A DNA stretch of 64,000 nt from Ziziphus jujuba (GCF_031755915.1 NC_083379.1:21214001-21278000); one strand, 5' to 3'. Numbered from the stretch's first letter, positions 37,216 through 49,999 are shown. The notes: generated by a model from the sequence alone, not told the origin. Numbers and translations are program-made.

Positions 37216-37631
37216 TTAAAGCTTCCAGAACTCTACATTCTCAAATATCCTTCTTTCCAATATTCAATTCAACCCACAACACCACATTTGAATTCTTGTT
37301 CTCTGAAACCCCACCACTCTAACTCCTCTATGATCGTCTGCTCCTCCCTCACAACTCAATCGAAACTCTCCAAGTAGGAACCCTTCAACCTCATATTCGA
37401 TCAAGATCGAAGCCTTAAGACTCAAAAGAACCCAGCCAAACGAGACTCGATTATCAAGGCTATAGACGCCTTTTCTACTCTGGATAGCAATATAGTCACC
37501 ACCAGGACTTTGTTCTCGGCCACGTCGAGACTACTCTGGACCACCGAGAAAGAGCAGCTTTTAATCTGAAGGAAAATACCTATATATTTGGTACATAAGC
37601 TGGTGGCGTTTTGCAGGTTATTGATGTCATT
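37216..37631 (+). pseudogene. fibrillin / plastid-lipid-associated protein (PAP) gene fragment
   Basis: One frame reads a Ser/Thr/Pro-rich transit-peptide-like part (SLKPHHSNSSMIVCSSLT), then an in-frame stop at 37375. It goes on to AKRDSIIKAIDAF and LLWTTEKEQLLI, ended by TGA at 37567. After a frameshift, IFGT-stop-AGGVLQVIDV continues at 37575-37631. The order and wording match the N-terminal half of PAP/fibrillin proteins (WTTEKEQ, then FGT..GDVLQVIDV), which bind lipids in plastoglobules and thylakoids. Two stops, a frameshift, a third stop and loss of the C-terminal half show it is dead. It could be a member close to fibrillin-6; that is a guess from memory. It lies immediately after the hairpin array. 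Confidence 0.7.
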
Positions 37632-37675
37632 GTTTTTTTTCTTTTTTTTTTTGGTTTTTTGTTCACACTTCAAAG

Positions 37676-37706
<31 letters not shown>

Positions 37707-38128
37707 CAAAGGCTCACAAAAAAAAAGAAGCCAATGGCTAAAAACTAGTAACCTTTAACCCAAGCTCTAAATGGATTTTGAATTGTCGAGGAGAAGGCCC
37801 GACTAATGGAAGCAATAAAAGGATATCTAGGGTTCGAACGGTGGAGATGGTTGATTTTATTTGGAAAATTTGAAACGCTAAGAGATGGTGGATTTTATTT
37901 GGAAATTTTGAAATGGTAAAGTTTGTGTGAAACAGTAGTGCGAGTGGGAAAGGAAATGATATTTTGAAGCGGAAGGTTGAAGGAAATTTTTTTTAAGTTG
38001 CAATTTTTTCACGTGTGACAATGAAGTATATGAACCATTCATTGGATAAGTTAAAATCTAGCAGCTGGTCATTTTTTCAGGTTTTTGGACTGTATTATTT
38101 TTGTCAGGTCAGACCTGACCATAGAATC

Positions 38129-38159
<31 letters not shown>

Positions 38160-39129
38160 TTTTGTTTTTTTTGAATGAAAATTAAATAGGTACCTTTTTG
38201 GTGGAAATGATACCTCTTTAATTTATAAGGTAGAAAATTAAATAGATATCTTTATATGTGGAAGAGTGCCTCTTTAATTTAATAGGTACCCATTTAAATA
38301 AAAAAGTACCTGTACATTTGGATAGACACCTCTTTAATTTAAAGGTGTCTTTTCATATTAATAGATATCTTGTTGAGTTTAAAAGTTATTTTTTTCAATT
38401 TTAAAAGTATATATAAATTTGTGAAAAGGTATATGTGAATTTATGAAGAGTTATTTGTAAAACCTTTTCAATTTAATATTCTAAAAGGTACATTTTTCTA
38501 ATTAAAACGTATTTATTGAAATGTATGTTGCCTTCAAATACAAGGTCGCCCATTGCATTCATTCGTTCAATTTTTGGCATTCATATCTTAGAGATTGAAG
38601 CACTAGCATAAATAAAGTGAGAGGCTTTTAAGCATCTTCTTGATTTGTTGAATCTTGTAAATTAGAGCACTTCTTTTACAAGATTGAAGTTGTTGTATCC
38701 TAGGAGGTTACCATCATCTATCCATTAGCATCTATGTGCAATATAATTCCTCTTAAGATCTACATAAGCCTCAACTTATTTAAGATATTTTCTATATACT
38801 TAATTTCTATATGTATATATATATATATATATGTTGGTTTTGTTAGCATATTTTTAAGTTATAATTTTATATGAATGTTTGTGTATATTTATAGTTATAA
38901 ATATGTTTTAACTATTTTTTTTATTTTTACTATAGCAATATTTCACCTATTTTTCCAACAATCTTAACACGAAGTATATTGTGTTTTATTGCTTTTATAT
39001 CATTCTACACATATTGTATTTTATTTATTTTATATTTATTTATTGAAATTACTCTCTAAATTCTTACTTTAGGTAAAATAAATTTTCCAAATAACGAGAG
39101 TGAGAATATGGTTTTGCCTAGTTCTATTA
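37632..39129. other. spacer with simple repeats
   Basis: Contains T and A tracts, (CA)n at about 37694-37708 and (TA)n at about 38131-38152 and 38815-38832. 38190-38350 has repeated ACCTCTTTAATTT and GGTACC-type motifs. The last part leads into the copia gag remnant and may include its LTR or leader. No gene is recognised. Confidence 0.5.
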
Positions 39130-39990
39130 TGACCATGGGCAATCTATTCAAAAAAAATACTCATGGTAGTCATAGGGAGAAGTTAGAGTTCAATGGAACT
39201 AAGTTTAGAAGATAGCAACAAATGATACTTTGTTATTTACTTATTTTGAATATGGATAAGCTTTTGAAAGAGGATCCCTCTCCATCTTGCATTTTGAATA
39301 TGGATAAACTTTTGAAAGAGGATGTCTCTACATCTTGCGCACCTATGGAATATGTGGCTAGTGTTGATGCTTGGCATCCGGCAGATTTTTTAAGCAAGAA
39401 TTATATTATTAATGGATTAGACAATACACTATATAATGTGTATAGTTCAATCAAAACTGTAAAAGCCTTATGGGAGTATTTGGACAACAAATACAAGACT
39501 GAAGATGTTGGAATGAAGAAATTTATAGTGGTTATTTTCTTGACTGTAGAATTATTATGGGAGTCTTTGGACAACAAATAAAAGATTGAAGATGCTAGAA
39601 TTAAAATAAAAAAAATAAAATTATAACGGGTTGTTTTCTTGACTATAAAACGGTGGACTCCAAATTGATCAATAATCAAGTGCAAAAGTTGCCATTGATT
39701 GTACATGAGATTCATGCAGAGAATATAGTTTAAAGTGAATCTTTCGAAGTGGTTACTGTAATTGAAGAAACTACCACCTTGAAAGGATTTCAAGAATTAC
39801 CTTAAGCACAAGAAAATAGGATCTGAAAATTTTATTGTGAGGCTTAGGATTGAGGAAAACAATTACAATTCTGAAAAGACATCTGGGAGATATCTTATGG
39901 AGGCTAAGTAAAAAATTATGGACATTAGAGCAAAAAATAATAGAAAGAGGAAGCATTCAGAAAAATTGCCACACAACGTGCTTCTAACAA
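39130..39990 (+). pseudogene. Ty1/copia gag (UBN2-type) remnant
   Basis: The plus strand reads KLEFNGTKFR, then MDKLLKEDPSPSC, NYIINGLDNTLYNVYSSIK, LWEYLDNKYKTED, EIHAE, LKHKKIGSENFIVRLRIEE and SGRYLMEAK. This follows the typical order of copia gag (gag-polypeptide of LTR copia-type) in pieces. Two internal duplications are visible: NMDKLLKED occurs at about 39247 and 39297, and LW(E)xLDNK at about 39470 and 39555. Stops and shifts are frequent and pol is absent. Confidence 0.75.
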
Positions 39991-42273
39991 AAGAAGTTTG
40001 GATTGACTTTTTCATACCTTTAATATCAACCTCCATTATAAAAAAAAAGAATAAATTTAAAAAAAAAAAAAAGGCTTAAGGACACCTTTAAAACTTGCAA
40101 TTCCTATGCCGAACAAGGAAAGCACTCTTCGCTTCCAGTGCAATGCATGCATTGAATCAGCACTCACGGACAAGCTCCAAGTGATCAAGACTTTCATATC
40201 CTCAACTAACTCTCTAGCCTCTTTCTTGTTATTTTTGAGATTTGGTCATGGTTCTTGGCGTATACAATGTTGGCACTAAGATCAACAAGAATTTGATCAT
40301 GATTTTCTTCAACCCATCCATAATACATGTTTACATTATTTTTTCATCTAAGGCTTATTTCAAAATTGTACCTAACATGAGATTTGAGCTTCTTTCATGA
40401 GGTTGACTGGGTGTTATAATATGGGATTTGAATTTTCTGTATTCGATTCAGACTTGTAAGGATGGGCTTTTATTGGGCCAAAAATTATCCTTATAAGGCT
40501 ATAAAAATGTCAATAATAGTTTAATAGAGCATCCAAACAAAAAAGCATATAAAAAATAATAGTTTAATAAACTTAGTAAATCTTGCAATGTGTTAGAACC
40601 ATTGGTAAAAAAAAATTAAAAATAAATGTAAATTTTCTGCACTTTTTCTTCTGCCCTAAGTTAATATTGGGCCAGTACAATATTGTTCACTATAAAGTTT
40701 GCAGTTGCTCAATCAAAATCCTATATATACATATAATATGTATGATGGTTGTGCTAATCATTTAACAACATCGAGCTTCAATGCTTGACTTTTTGGGGTT
40801 CAAATTGAGAAATAGAAAATAAACTTTGCTCTTTTCAACTGTATAAATAGATGAACCTAAGCATGCGAGTCTAATCTCATTATCTGATATCGATTAGTAA
40901 GTATTTCACTCACTAATCTAACCTATCTAAGCTTAATCATTTGTTTATTTCTCAAACCTTTGGTTATTTTGAAATGTTTTTTTATCTTTTTGTTGGAAAA
41001 GCATCGTTTGAGGATTTTGAATATATTTTGCCAAAAGTTGAAATTTTGAAGCATAATGGAACTAGTTTTTAAGAGCAAAGTAAAGAATTGAAGTTAAGAC
41101 CCTAAACATGGAATGTTAACCATGCACACTCTTCCATAGGAGCTATACACACTACTTTTGGTCTCTAAAAGGCCAAAATCCAGCAAGGCTAACATGGTCA
41201 CTTCTACTTGGAAGTGCGCACACCAGCTTCTTAGTTAAGCATCAAGAGAAGTGGCATGTACACTATAATTCTTGCAGTGTACATGCCTAAATTTGAATTT
41301 CCTCTCATTTGAGGCTCAAATTTGGCTAAGTGTGGATACTTGAAGTAAGTTTGGTATTTAATGAAGCATGTGATTTGCATGTGCTCTTTTCCTTATAAGT
41401 CTTGTGATGAACATTTATGGCTATAGATTAAGCACTATAAGGTAAGGATTAGGGATACTCTTGGAAAGGATGCTTTTACATTTTCCAAAAGAGGCAAGAC
41501 ATAAGAAGGGGGAGTGGATTCTATAGACATTTTAAGAAAACAAGATAAAGAAAGGCATATCTAGAGAGAAAAGGACATGGAATTGGGAGGAATTATTGAA
41601 GACCTAAGGGATTGAGAGCTTGAAAGAGCCATCTAGACTTAAGCTTTCTTTACTTCTCTATTTCTTCTCTTAATTTCTTAGATTTTGTAATAGAATTCTT
41701 CAGTTTATTTATAAGATGATTATTTTCTTCCATGAGAATCTATTTTGTTTTTGTACTTAATTTTTCTAAGAACATGTGTCGCTAGATCTTAGATCTGGGA
41801 TGTTGATGTAGCCTAACTTAATTGGTTAATTATGAAGTAATTCCTTACAATTGTTTTTGTTGCTCTGCCTTTTTTTTATTATAATTACACATTGAATTGA
41901 ATAAGAATTTGATTGGGTGTTGCATAGATTTAAGATCATAACTTTGAAAGTGGATAATTGATGAACTTATCTCTAAGCAAACATAATCTAAGAACCAATT
42001 GAGCTTGAGAGGATCTTTTTGGTCTAGGGTAACCTAAATCTAGGTCTAATTAGAGTTTAAAAGAACCAATTAAGGCTTGGGTAATTTATGACAGCTTAAT
42101 TTTTAGGTAATTAATAGAAATTGGGAAAATATTCCAATTTTGAAATTGATTTCCTATTAATCTAATTGAACCTTGAACGAGGGGATTAATGAATTTAGCA
42201 ACACTTATTTAATAATTGAATAGGAAGCAAGTTATAATTACCTATTAAAGGATTACATAAGAGAGTTAGGTGG
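39991..42273. other. unassigned, probably LTR and leader DNA of an old element
   Basis: No protein domain is supported. The right part (about 41640-42273) continues across copy D into 45031-45590 and looks like the leader region of a Tat/Athila-like element. 40090-40330 has a moderately higher GC stretch with short open frames on both strands that I cannot identify. Confidence 0.4.
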
Positions 42274-42314
42274 TGTAACATCCCGTCCCAAAGTACAACG
42301 GAAATTTTCCAACT

Positions 42315-42372
42315 TTGACCGAGGTTGACCGTTGACCATTGACCCAAGGGGTCAAAAGTTGACTTTTTGACT
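42315..42372 (+). promoter_or_regulatory. W-box cluster at the start of copy D
   Basis: Six plus-strand TTGAC[CT] cores start at 42315, 42325, 42332, 42339, 42359 and 42367, with one more on the minus strand at 42351-42355. TTGAC[CT] is the core bound by WRKY factors. The same cluster, with losses, is at the start of copies A, B, C and E. Regulatory function is inferred. Confidence 0.5.
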
Positions 42373-44940
42373 CAGATGGAATTCTAGGATGCCTGAGGTA
42401 CCATTACGAAGTACACGTTGGCACGAGTTCGTAGACTAGTAGCACATCGAAAACGGAGCTACGGTTTGAAAGTTATGGGCAAAACAAGTTGAAATTCAAA
42501 TTGTCCAAAAGGTGCCGAGAGTTGACTTTTTATGGTTGTAGAATTTTGCTTTGACTTTTGTATGGTTGTAAGGTACTCGTCGATATGAGTTCATAGACTA
42601 GCGGCACGCTTAAATTGGACATTTGGTTAAAAAGTTATGGACATGTGAAGTTTTCCGAATACCATAATATTTTATTATATCTAGCTTAAGTGAACAGTGA
42701 CACCACGTGTCGACATCTGAGAGGTCCATGTGGGTGAACATTATCACCCACGGTGGCTTTTATTTTGGAAAAACGGCAGGGGAGGAGAGAGAAAGAGAGA
42801 GAGGAGAGAGAGAGGGAGAGAGAAAACCACCGGCTGCCGGAGTTGCGAAATTTTCCAGCCGAATCTTGCCACACGCGCTGGCCGACAAGAGCGCCTCTCC
42901 ATTCCTGGCCAAACCCCAAATTTCACAGCCAACCGACCGGCGACGCTCCCAGATCTTAGCCATCAGCCACCGCACGCACCGCCGGCGGGGACGATTGCCC
43001 GTGACCGAGACGGCTCACCGAAGAAATCACTATTCCGGTGAGTACCCAGTTGCACCGCCGGTCCCTCTCCACTAATTTCAACCCCCTGAATCCAAATCCA
43101 GTGTCTTTTTCCTCCAATTCCAGATGATTTAGGAGAATCAAGGCTCTAAAGGCCGAAAGTTTTTCGACGAGATTTCGGTCACCTCGGGTCCGATCTCCGG
43201 GAAGTAAGACCGGATTCGTAATCCTCGTCACTCAAGCTTCGATTCGGTATATTACTCGTCAATTTTGGTTAACGTTTGTGTTTAACCCCCCGGGTACAGG
43301 GTATTATTTACCCGAATAAAATATTATTTTATTTGACTGAGTGTGAATTGTTGTTCTAGGAGCACGTGTGTGTCGTGGAATTGATCCGATGGAGGATCTT
43401 AGGTTAATTGCATGCTCTAGGTGAGTGACCCACCTTTAAAACTATTTTGGGGTGATTAATTATATTTATTTGGTGCTAATTTGGTATCTGGAATTATACT
43501 CATATGGTGGGATTTGAATATAATTGTGGAAAAAAAATTTTATTTTATATGTACGTATATGTTTATTGCTGCTAAGTGAAAATTTGGCTTACTAATGGAT
43601 TTTTGATTATTATTATGATTTAATTGTATTTATCACGCATGAGCAAGGTGGTTTCATTTAATTAATAATATGTGGATTTTAATATTATTTTGGGCATAAG
43701 TTGATTTTTAAATATTCCAAGGAAAGCATTGGTTTAAATTGGTGGATTCAAATTTTATAATTATGCCTGTGGAACATTATTTGATGGACCTTGTGATACG
43801 AGAAAATTATTTATATATTGTTATCGGTGGTTTTGTACTGGAAATGTTAAAGAAAAATATGGGAGGTTGAGTTCGAAAAATGGTATAATTCCCACGTAAA
43901 TTTTTGGAAAAGTTTGGTTATTTATTTTAGATGCACTCATACAGTATTGGTGTTCTGGCTGTATATGTGGATTAACGTGCAAGTTATTATGTCTCCCGTG
44001 AGTTGCCATTGGACCGAGGGCAGGCAAGTTGATATTGGCCATAGCCACCCCCCTCCGTAGCCGGGATGACAGTTTCAGCAGCGGCGCGGTTGGGATGCCG
44101 AAGCGCTGTATGCAAGTTTCTCTCTTTAACCTCCCCGCCAGTCGGTGCTCGAGACGCTGGGTATCGGAGGGCATCACTGGTATATGGTGTGGTGCGTCAA
44201 GTATAAATTTTCAGATAGAAATTTCAAACCCTAAAGTGTTCAAAAATTATTTATTATATTTTATTACATTTTATTTATATTTGGATTATTTAATTATTAG
44301 TTATTAAATTAATTGATTTCTTGGTTTTCAGGAAATATGAATAACGGGTTTTGCGAAAATGTTTTAAAAAGGAAACATTTCTAACAGAGTGAATAGTGAG
44401 GGTTTTGAGAGAAATTATTACTTTCAAATGTTTATTATTTATTTATTTATTTAATTGTATGGTATTGATTAATTAAATTCCTTTTATTGTTATATTATTA
44501 ATATTAAAAGTGTACAGTAGATAGGGTCACTCACTGAGATGATTAGCATTTCATATTTTTAAATTCCGTTCCCCTAGGTCCAGGTTGGAAGACGTTGATC
44601 GTTCTGGACGAGCCCGACGTCTCAGTTCATTGCCAAAAGTCTAAGAAGCATTTCTTCCCTTTTTTTCCTCTTCATCTTGTATTTCTTCTTTATCTAACAT
44701 TGTATTAATTCTACATTTATTTGTATAATGCTCTGTATACTGTATTAGACATTTAGCTGTTAATTATGCACTAATTTACTGTTATTCATTTAGAGTGCTA
44801 TAAATTGGTGGAATTAAATTGTAGTAATGTGGGAGGAATAAGGGGATGTGTATAGAAGTGTGTTTTTAGTGCAGAAAATTTGTGGTAAGTTCAACCCTTA
44901 GGGGAGGTTCTGTCGAATTTTCCTGTGGAGGGTCCGGTAG

Positions 44941-44996
44941 GGTTTCCCTGGGATCAGGGCTTGTCTAGGGTTTCCCTGGGATCAGGGCTTGTCTAG
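44941..44996 (+). repeat. 28-bp tandem duplication near the end of copy D
   Basis: The unit beginning GGTTTCCCTGGGATCAGGGC at 44941 recurs at 44969 with no difference, so it is recent. Confidence 0.9.
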
Positions 44997-45030
44997 GGTT
45001 TCGGTAAGGAATTTTGGACAGGTCCTGACA

Positions 45031-45590
45031 GGTGAAGTCAAGGTCTTAGAAGTTTTATCACTTGGACTTCTCAAATATAATTGTTGCTGTTTGTTTTTAA
45101 TTTCTTAATATTTGCATAACTAAAGGTTAATTTTAGATTGAATTTGCAGTGGATTATTATTGATTTTTAATTTCATGAAAAAAATTAATTAGTCAAACCC
45201 TTTGGTACTTAGCAAGAATACTTATTTGCTATTAACAATGAATCATTGTAGGACTATATTTTTTATCACTTACTTTATTAGTTGAACGACTCATGAACTT
45301 GCAGGATTCAATCAATTAAGTTTTTGGCTCTTTTGCTAAAGATTGACATTGCTTCGATCATCAAGCAAGTTTTAGGTTCTATTTTTGAGGTTTGAAAAAT
45401 TTTTGAAGGTGTATTATAGTTGATGTTGAAGTTAAGCTAGTCCATCTTAATTTAGGGCTGTATCTTCATTTTTAGTTGAGCTTGTTTATAATTTTTATTG
45501 TTTAGTTTGCTTTATTTATTTATTTATTTATTTTTTTGTTTTTGTTTTGTAGGTAGTTGTGAAGAATAATACTTAACATAGGTCTATAAG
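45031..45590 (+). other. leader-like region of an old Tat/Athila-type element
   Basis: It contains AATCAATTAAGTTTTTGGCT followed by CTTTTGCTAAAGATTG near 45310. This resembles, with substitutions, the 'AAGTTTTTGGCGCCGTTGCC' type leader found just inside LTRs of Athila/Tat elements. No frame is intact. Copy D splits it and O3 ends it. Confidence 0.4.
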
Positions 45591-46090
45591 TGTTAGGACT
45601 AATCTAGAATTCCTTTTTGGTACTCTAGATAAGCCATGATCCTAAGGGAAATCCTGTTGGACCGTCCTGTTAAAAATCCAGAAGTATCTCCTCTAAAGGT
45701 AGTGCATGCCTCAAAAATTTCCTGCACAAAAATGCACTCCCATATTATACCACCTTATCATTTTCTCCTTACTATAGATGATTTCATAATTGGCAGCACT
45801 TTGATAAAATATAAGAATATATATATTAAAAATAACTCAATAAACAAAAATATTTTTAAATATTTATGTCCACCCACACCACTCACTTAGTGCTGTAGTA
45901 CATTTCAATATTGTTTTACAAATGTACCAATGTATAATGTAAGTAAGAGGGTAATGAAACAATAAGAATACTAGTAGTATTGATAACAATAATAGAACAA
46001 CGTGCCCAAAGGCTACCAGACTTGCTCCAAGGCTTCCATACTTGCCTAAAGGCTTCCACACTTATCCGAAGGCTTCAACACTTGCCCGAA

Positions 46091-47228
46091 TGATATAAGC
46101 CTAGATCAACTTGCTCCTAAACCCAAATTATATTAGCCCGAATCTTAATTAAGTTCAAGTTCTAATGATCACCTTGACCTCTAATCAACTTGTGATTAGA
46201 AACCTTGGTATATGTTGAAGACGTCACAATAGGTTATGGAATATCCTATTGATAAGTCAAGCTACAATAATAGTTCTTTAATGGAGTTCTATGTGTTCTA
46301 AGAAAACAAAGAGCAAATATTTCTCACAAGTAATTTTCTATTTGAATATTATTGAGAAAAACTAAGCCTTTAAATAAGTTTGAGTGACCAAAAAAAAAAA
46401 AAAAAAAACCTAAAACATTAGATAAAAACCAGCCATTAGGGTTTAGAATAATGATGTGGCCGAAATTCACTTAGCTTTCCTAATCTAATTTCTATTAATT
46501 AATTCCTTAATTTTGAAGAAGGAATTAATTATTTTACAATTAAAATATTAAAATATCAAATTTCCTAAATAAAATTTTTCAGCAAATAATTAAACAAAAA
46601 CAAAAATAAAAGACTATTTCCTAATTTAAAAGTCTAATTTTTAGTTTTGGAAAATAGTTGACTAGTTTTTCAAATAAGCTATCTTTGTCCAATCATCAGC
46701 TAATTTAGGCTCCAAATCAGCTCCAATATGCCATGTAGGATGCCTTGTAGAATTAGAACCGATCCTTACAAGTTGCCATTGATTGTAATGGTTAAATCTT
46801 GCTTGGATGACAAGATAACTCCTTTCCAGCTCTAAAACAGTGCAATTTGGCCATATTGGAAGCTTAGGCCTAAACAATGTTCTTGGACACCCTTGCTTCT
46901 ACCTTGACATGATTCCATGGCCTCCTAATGAGCTCAATCATGTTCATAAGTTAACAAACCCATTCCTTGCTACACGGAGTCCTCATATGTACTAAAATAG
47001 CTTCCTGGTCCATTTCGGCATTCAAAACTTGGATGCTCAGTATGGGCTTTGAATCTTCTTATATTAATCTACCTTCTTGAGATTTAATTACTTAATTTTT
47101 GAATGAAGCTAACTAGATTGTCCTTTAACCTCTTAGCTTGTGCCCTTGTAATTGGTCCGGTCTTCAATTGCACAAGATCAACATTCTAGCGAGTTGCTGT
47201 TCGCACAGGTATGGTAGGATTCTCATCA
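46091..47228 (-). repeat. 3' LTR of gypsy element 1 (1138 bp)
   Basis: Plus strand starts TGATATAAGCC and ends ATTCTCATCA. It is paired with 50000-51064. Confidence 0.85.
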
Positions 47229-47241
47229 TTTCCCTCCTCTT
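47229..47241 (-). other. polypurine tract of gypsy element 1
   Basis: On the minus strand AAGAGGAGGGAAA lies immediately before the TGATGAG start of the 3' LTR, where plus-strand DNA synthesis would be primed. Confidence 0.75.
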
Positions 47242-47349
47242 GAAAGTGATTCGTCTTCAAATCAAAGTCATCACCTACAGAAAAAAAAGAAAGAAGAAGA
47301 ATAAGAAGAAGAAGATAAATCAGCAACATTAAAGGCAGCACTCACATTA

Positions 47350-48888
47350 TCACAGGTACACGTACATTGTTGTTAAACCTAATTTTTCTGCTACAACAAT
47401 ACTAATAACATTGGCACAACTTCCACTATCAATAATCGTACTACAAATTTTACCTTGGATATTACAACGAGTATGGAAGATATTTTTCCTTTGCACTTGA
47501 TCTTCATCCTTGTGCACGGTTAAAGCCCTTCGTGCCACCAACCTTAATTCAGCCCTTAAAAATCTTTAAGTCTTAGGTTCACCTTATTCTTCTTCTTCGA
47601 ATGCTCCCTCATCTTTTTTGGTTTTAGCTTCAGCTTCATCACTATCGGACTCCAACTTTCCATTGTCCTTCAGTACCATAATTATTTTATTTGGGCATTG
47701 GTTGGCAATATGTTCTCGGTGCTGACAATTAAAACACACAATATCACGAGTTCTAGATAGTTTAGAATAAACCTTACCACTCAATTTTGGTGTTTGTGTG
47801 GATTCAGCCAGATTGTCCTTCCTTGGCTGATTGGAGCTACCTTCCTCCAGTTTTGGTTTTGGCTTTGATTCGAATATGGGATTACTTCTCCAATCACTTG
47901 AACTTGTCCTTCTACTGCTTGAAAGTCCTTCTAACCATGAGCTGCTACCCCTCCACTTGAGTTAGCTCTAAATTTTGATGGCCATATGTAGCATCTCTTT
48001 CAATTCCACATATTGTTGTAACTCCACTTGGTTAGCAATCTCTCGGTTTAATCCTCCAAGAAACCTAGCCATTGTTTTCTCAAGGTCCTCATTCATGCTC
48101 ACCCTCATCATAAGTATCTCCATCTCCTTGTAATAGTCCTCCATGGTTCTACTTTCTTGAGACAAAGCTTGTAATCTATGATGCAACATTCTATGATAAT
48201 GGCTTGGTACAAACCTTTTCCTCATGGCCGTTTTCATTTGTCTCCAAGTGGTTATTAGCTCATCACCAACTCTCCTTTTAGTACTTTGCTCATTGCTGCA
48301 CCATTGTAATACATAATGTCTAAGTTCCAAAGTGACCAACTTAACCTTTTTAGCCTCTTAATAGTTATGACAATAAAAAATCATCTCCATCCATTTCTCC
48401 CATTCCAAGTAAGCCTCCAAATCATTTTTTCCCAAGAATGGTGGTATGCTAACTTTAATATTTCCAAGATCGTCATCTTATTCTTGGGTTTATCTACCAT
48501 GGGTCTGCCTTCCTTTGAATGCAAATATGTCCTCGTTCTCCTCCTCAAAATTGTCTCCAAAATCTACTTCTTCAAATTCCTCACTAAAACGTCTATGGCT
48601 TCCTCCACCTCTACCATGTCCTCCATGTGATTCCATTTTAGGCTTTAACCTTCCTTATCAATTTTTAAACCTGTCCATTCTTAGATCAAGTTGATCAAAT
48701 CGTGTATCCGTCCTTTGTAATTGCTCCAACGACACTTGCATGTCCATAGTTGCCGATGAACTTCCTGATGCCCTAGATTTGCCTTTGAACCCAATGAAAT
48801 CCTCTCCAAGTTCTCTTATTGAGTCACCTCCTCTTCTTAGTCTTGAATCTATCATGTTAGTGAAATAAGGTAAGAAAAACCACACCAA
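47350..48888 (-). pseudogene. gag and protease start of gypsy element 1
   Basis: The gag start is at 48888-48658 (MDMQVSLEQLQRTDTRFDQL). The Retrotrans_gag domain is at 48339-47968 (RKRFVPSHYHRMLHHRLQAL). The zinc knuckle CFNCQHREHIANQC at about 47730 keeps all four metal ligands. The protease fragment at 47541-47350 has the active-site triplet in IIDSGSCANV. Frameshifts break gag near 48340-48650, and the frame ends soon after the protease motif, at the deletion. Confidence 0.8.
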
Positions 48889-49984
48889 TTCTCTCCCTCA
48901 CATGCATCACTCAAACAGAGTCTCGTTCACTCGTGTTTCATATTAGTTTTGGCTTTTCAACCTTATTATAAACTCACACTCTCTTACCTTTTTCCACTCA
49001 AAGATTATCTCAATGTTTTAATAAGACACACCTAAAACCAGCATTTAAATCACAAGTATGTCCTATTTAAACCTATTAATAAAATAAAAAACAAGTAGCA
49101 AGCAATTTTTGAGTGAATGATAAAACCTAGTCTTGGCTTTACTATCCAAAAACAAGGAATTTTAACAATGCAATTTTCAAATTCAATAAAGGAATATACC
49201 AGAATATTAAGAGATCAAGAATTCAAGGATAAAATTTAGAAAATGGTTCAAAAATTAACAAGAAATCAATTCGAATAAAGTATAAGATAGTTGTTGGTTG
49301 TAGTTCACGTAATTTAAGTTTATGTCTCAAATCCTTAAGCCAATTTTTGATCCAATAAATTAACACTGATATTCAAATATCCAGCAACAAATATTGAATA
49401 GCATCAACTCCAAATATCACAATTGAATTTTCCAAATCCAAACAAACTCAAATTTTTAACTTCACAAATTGGCCTTTTACACAAATTTTTTTTTTTTTTT
49501 ACTTTAGCTTTTTTCTTTTTCTTTTTCTTTTTTTTTTAAATCACAAACAGAATAATATCACACAATTTTTAGTAGCACAAACACCACAAAAATGCAACTC
49601 CAAACCCAACAAATTGTCAAACCCAATTGCACCTTCCAAACTAACAAAATGCAAAGTTTTAGGTTTATGCAATATGTTCTCAAAATTTCTCCTTTTTTTT
49701 TTTTTTAATATATGAATGCAACAAATTAAAATTAAAACAGTAAGAAAAAATAAAAAATAATTCAAATTACTAAGAACTAATATGCAAAACCAACCAACAA
49801 ACTAGAATGCAAAAATTAAGCTAACACAAAGAATCCTCGTTCGGCTAAGAATTTGTTTTTTCTTTTTTTTTTTTAATATGCAGAACATTTATAGATAGAA
49901 GCAACCTTAACCTAATGTCAAAATTGCAGAATAACATAAAAATAAAACAAAGCAAATAAGATAGATCAAACCTGAATAAAATTC

Positions 49985-49999
49985 GGCTCTGATACTAAA
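49985..49999 (-). other. primer binding site of gypsy element 1
   Basis: On the minus strand TTTAGTATCAGAGCC follows the 5' LTR. It is one base off TGGTATCAGAGCC, the complement of the plant initiator tRNA-Met 3' end. Confidence 0.75.

Larger units (their letters stand above)
42274..45030 (+). mobile_element. ~2.76-kb LTR-like unit, copy D (probable solo LTR)
   Basis: Starts TGTAACATCCCG and ends GTCCTGACA. Flanks are GGTGG and GGTGA (4 of 5). It contains six TTGAC[CT] sites in 58 bases, an intact CACGTG near 42706, a GA tract (42781-42825), a GC-rich block with an antisense frame (42956-43231), and a 61-nt exon-like segment (43360-43420, between TTCTAG and GTGAGT). A 28-bp tandem duplication lies near the 3' end. 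No coding domain is seen. Confidence 0.8.

Noticed and set aside
40090..40330. Possible exon of a host gene
   Set aside because: Slightly higher GC and short frames on both strands, but no recognisable family and stops in every frame.
45636..45890. 84-codon plus-strand frame
   Set aside because: It is antisense to the O3 terminal block, and the same block gives an 88-codon frame in O1 (25203-25469). It is a by-product of LTR similarity.
49985..49999. tRNA-Met-like sequence
   Set aside because: It is a primer binding site complementary to the tRNA 3' end. No tRNA cloverleaf is present.
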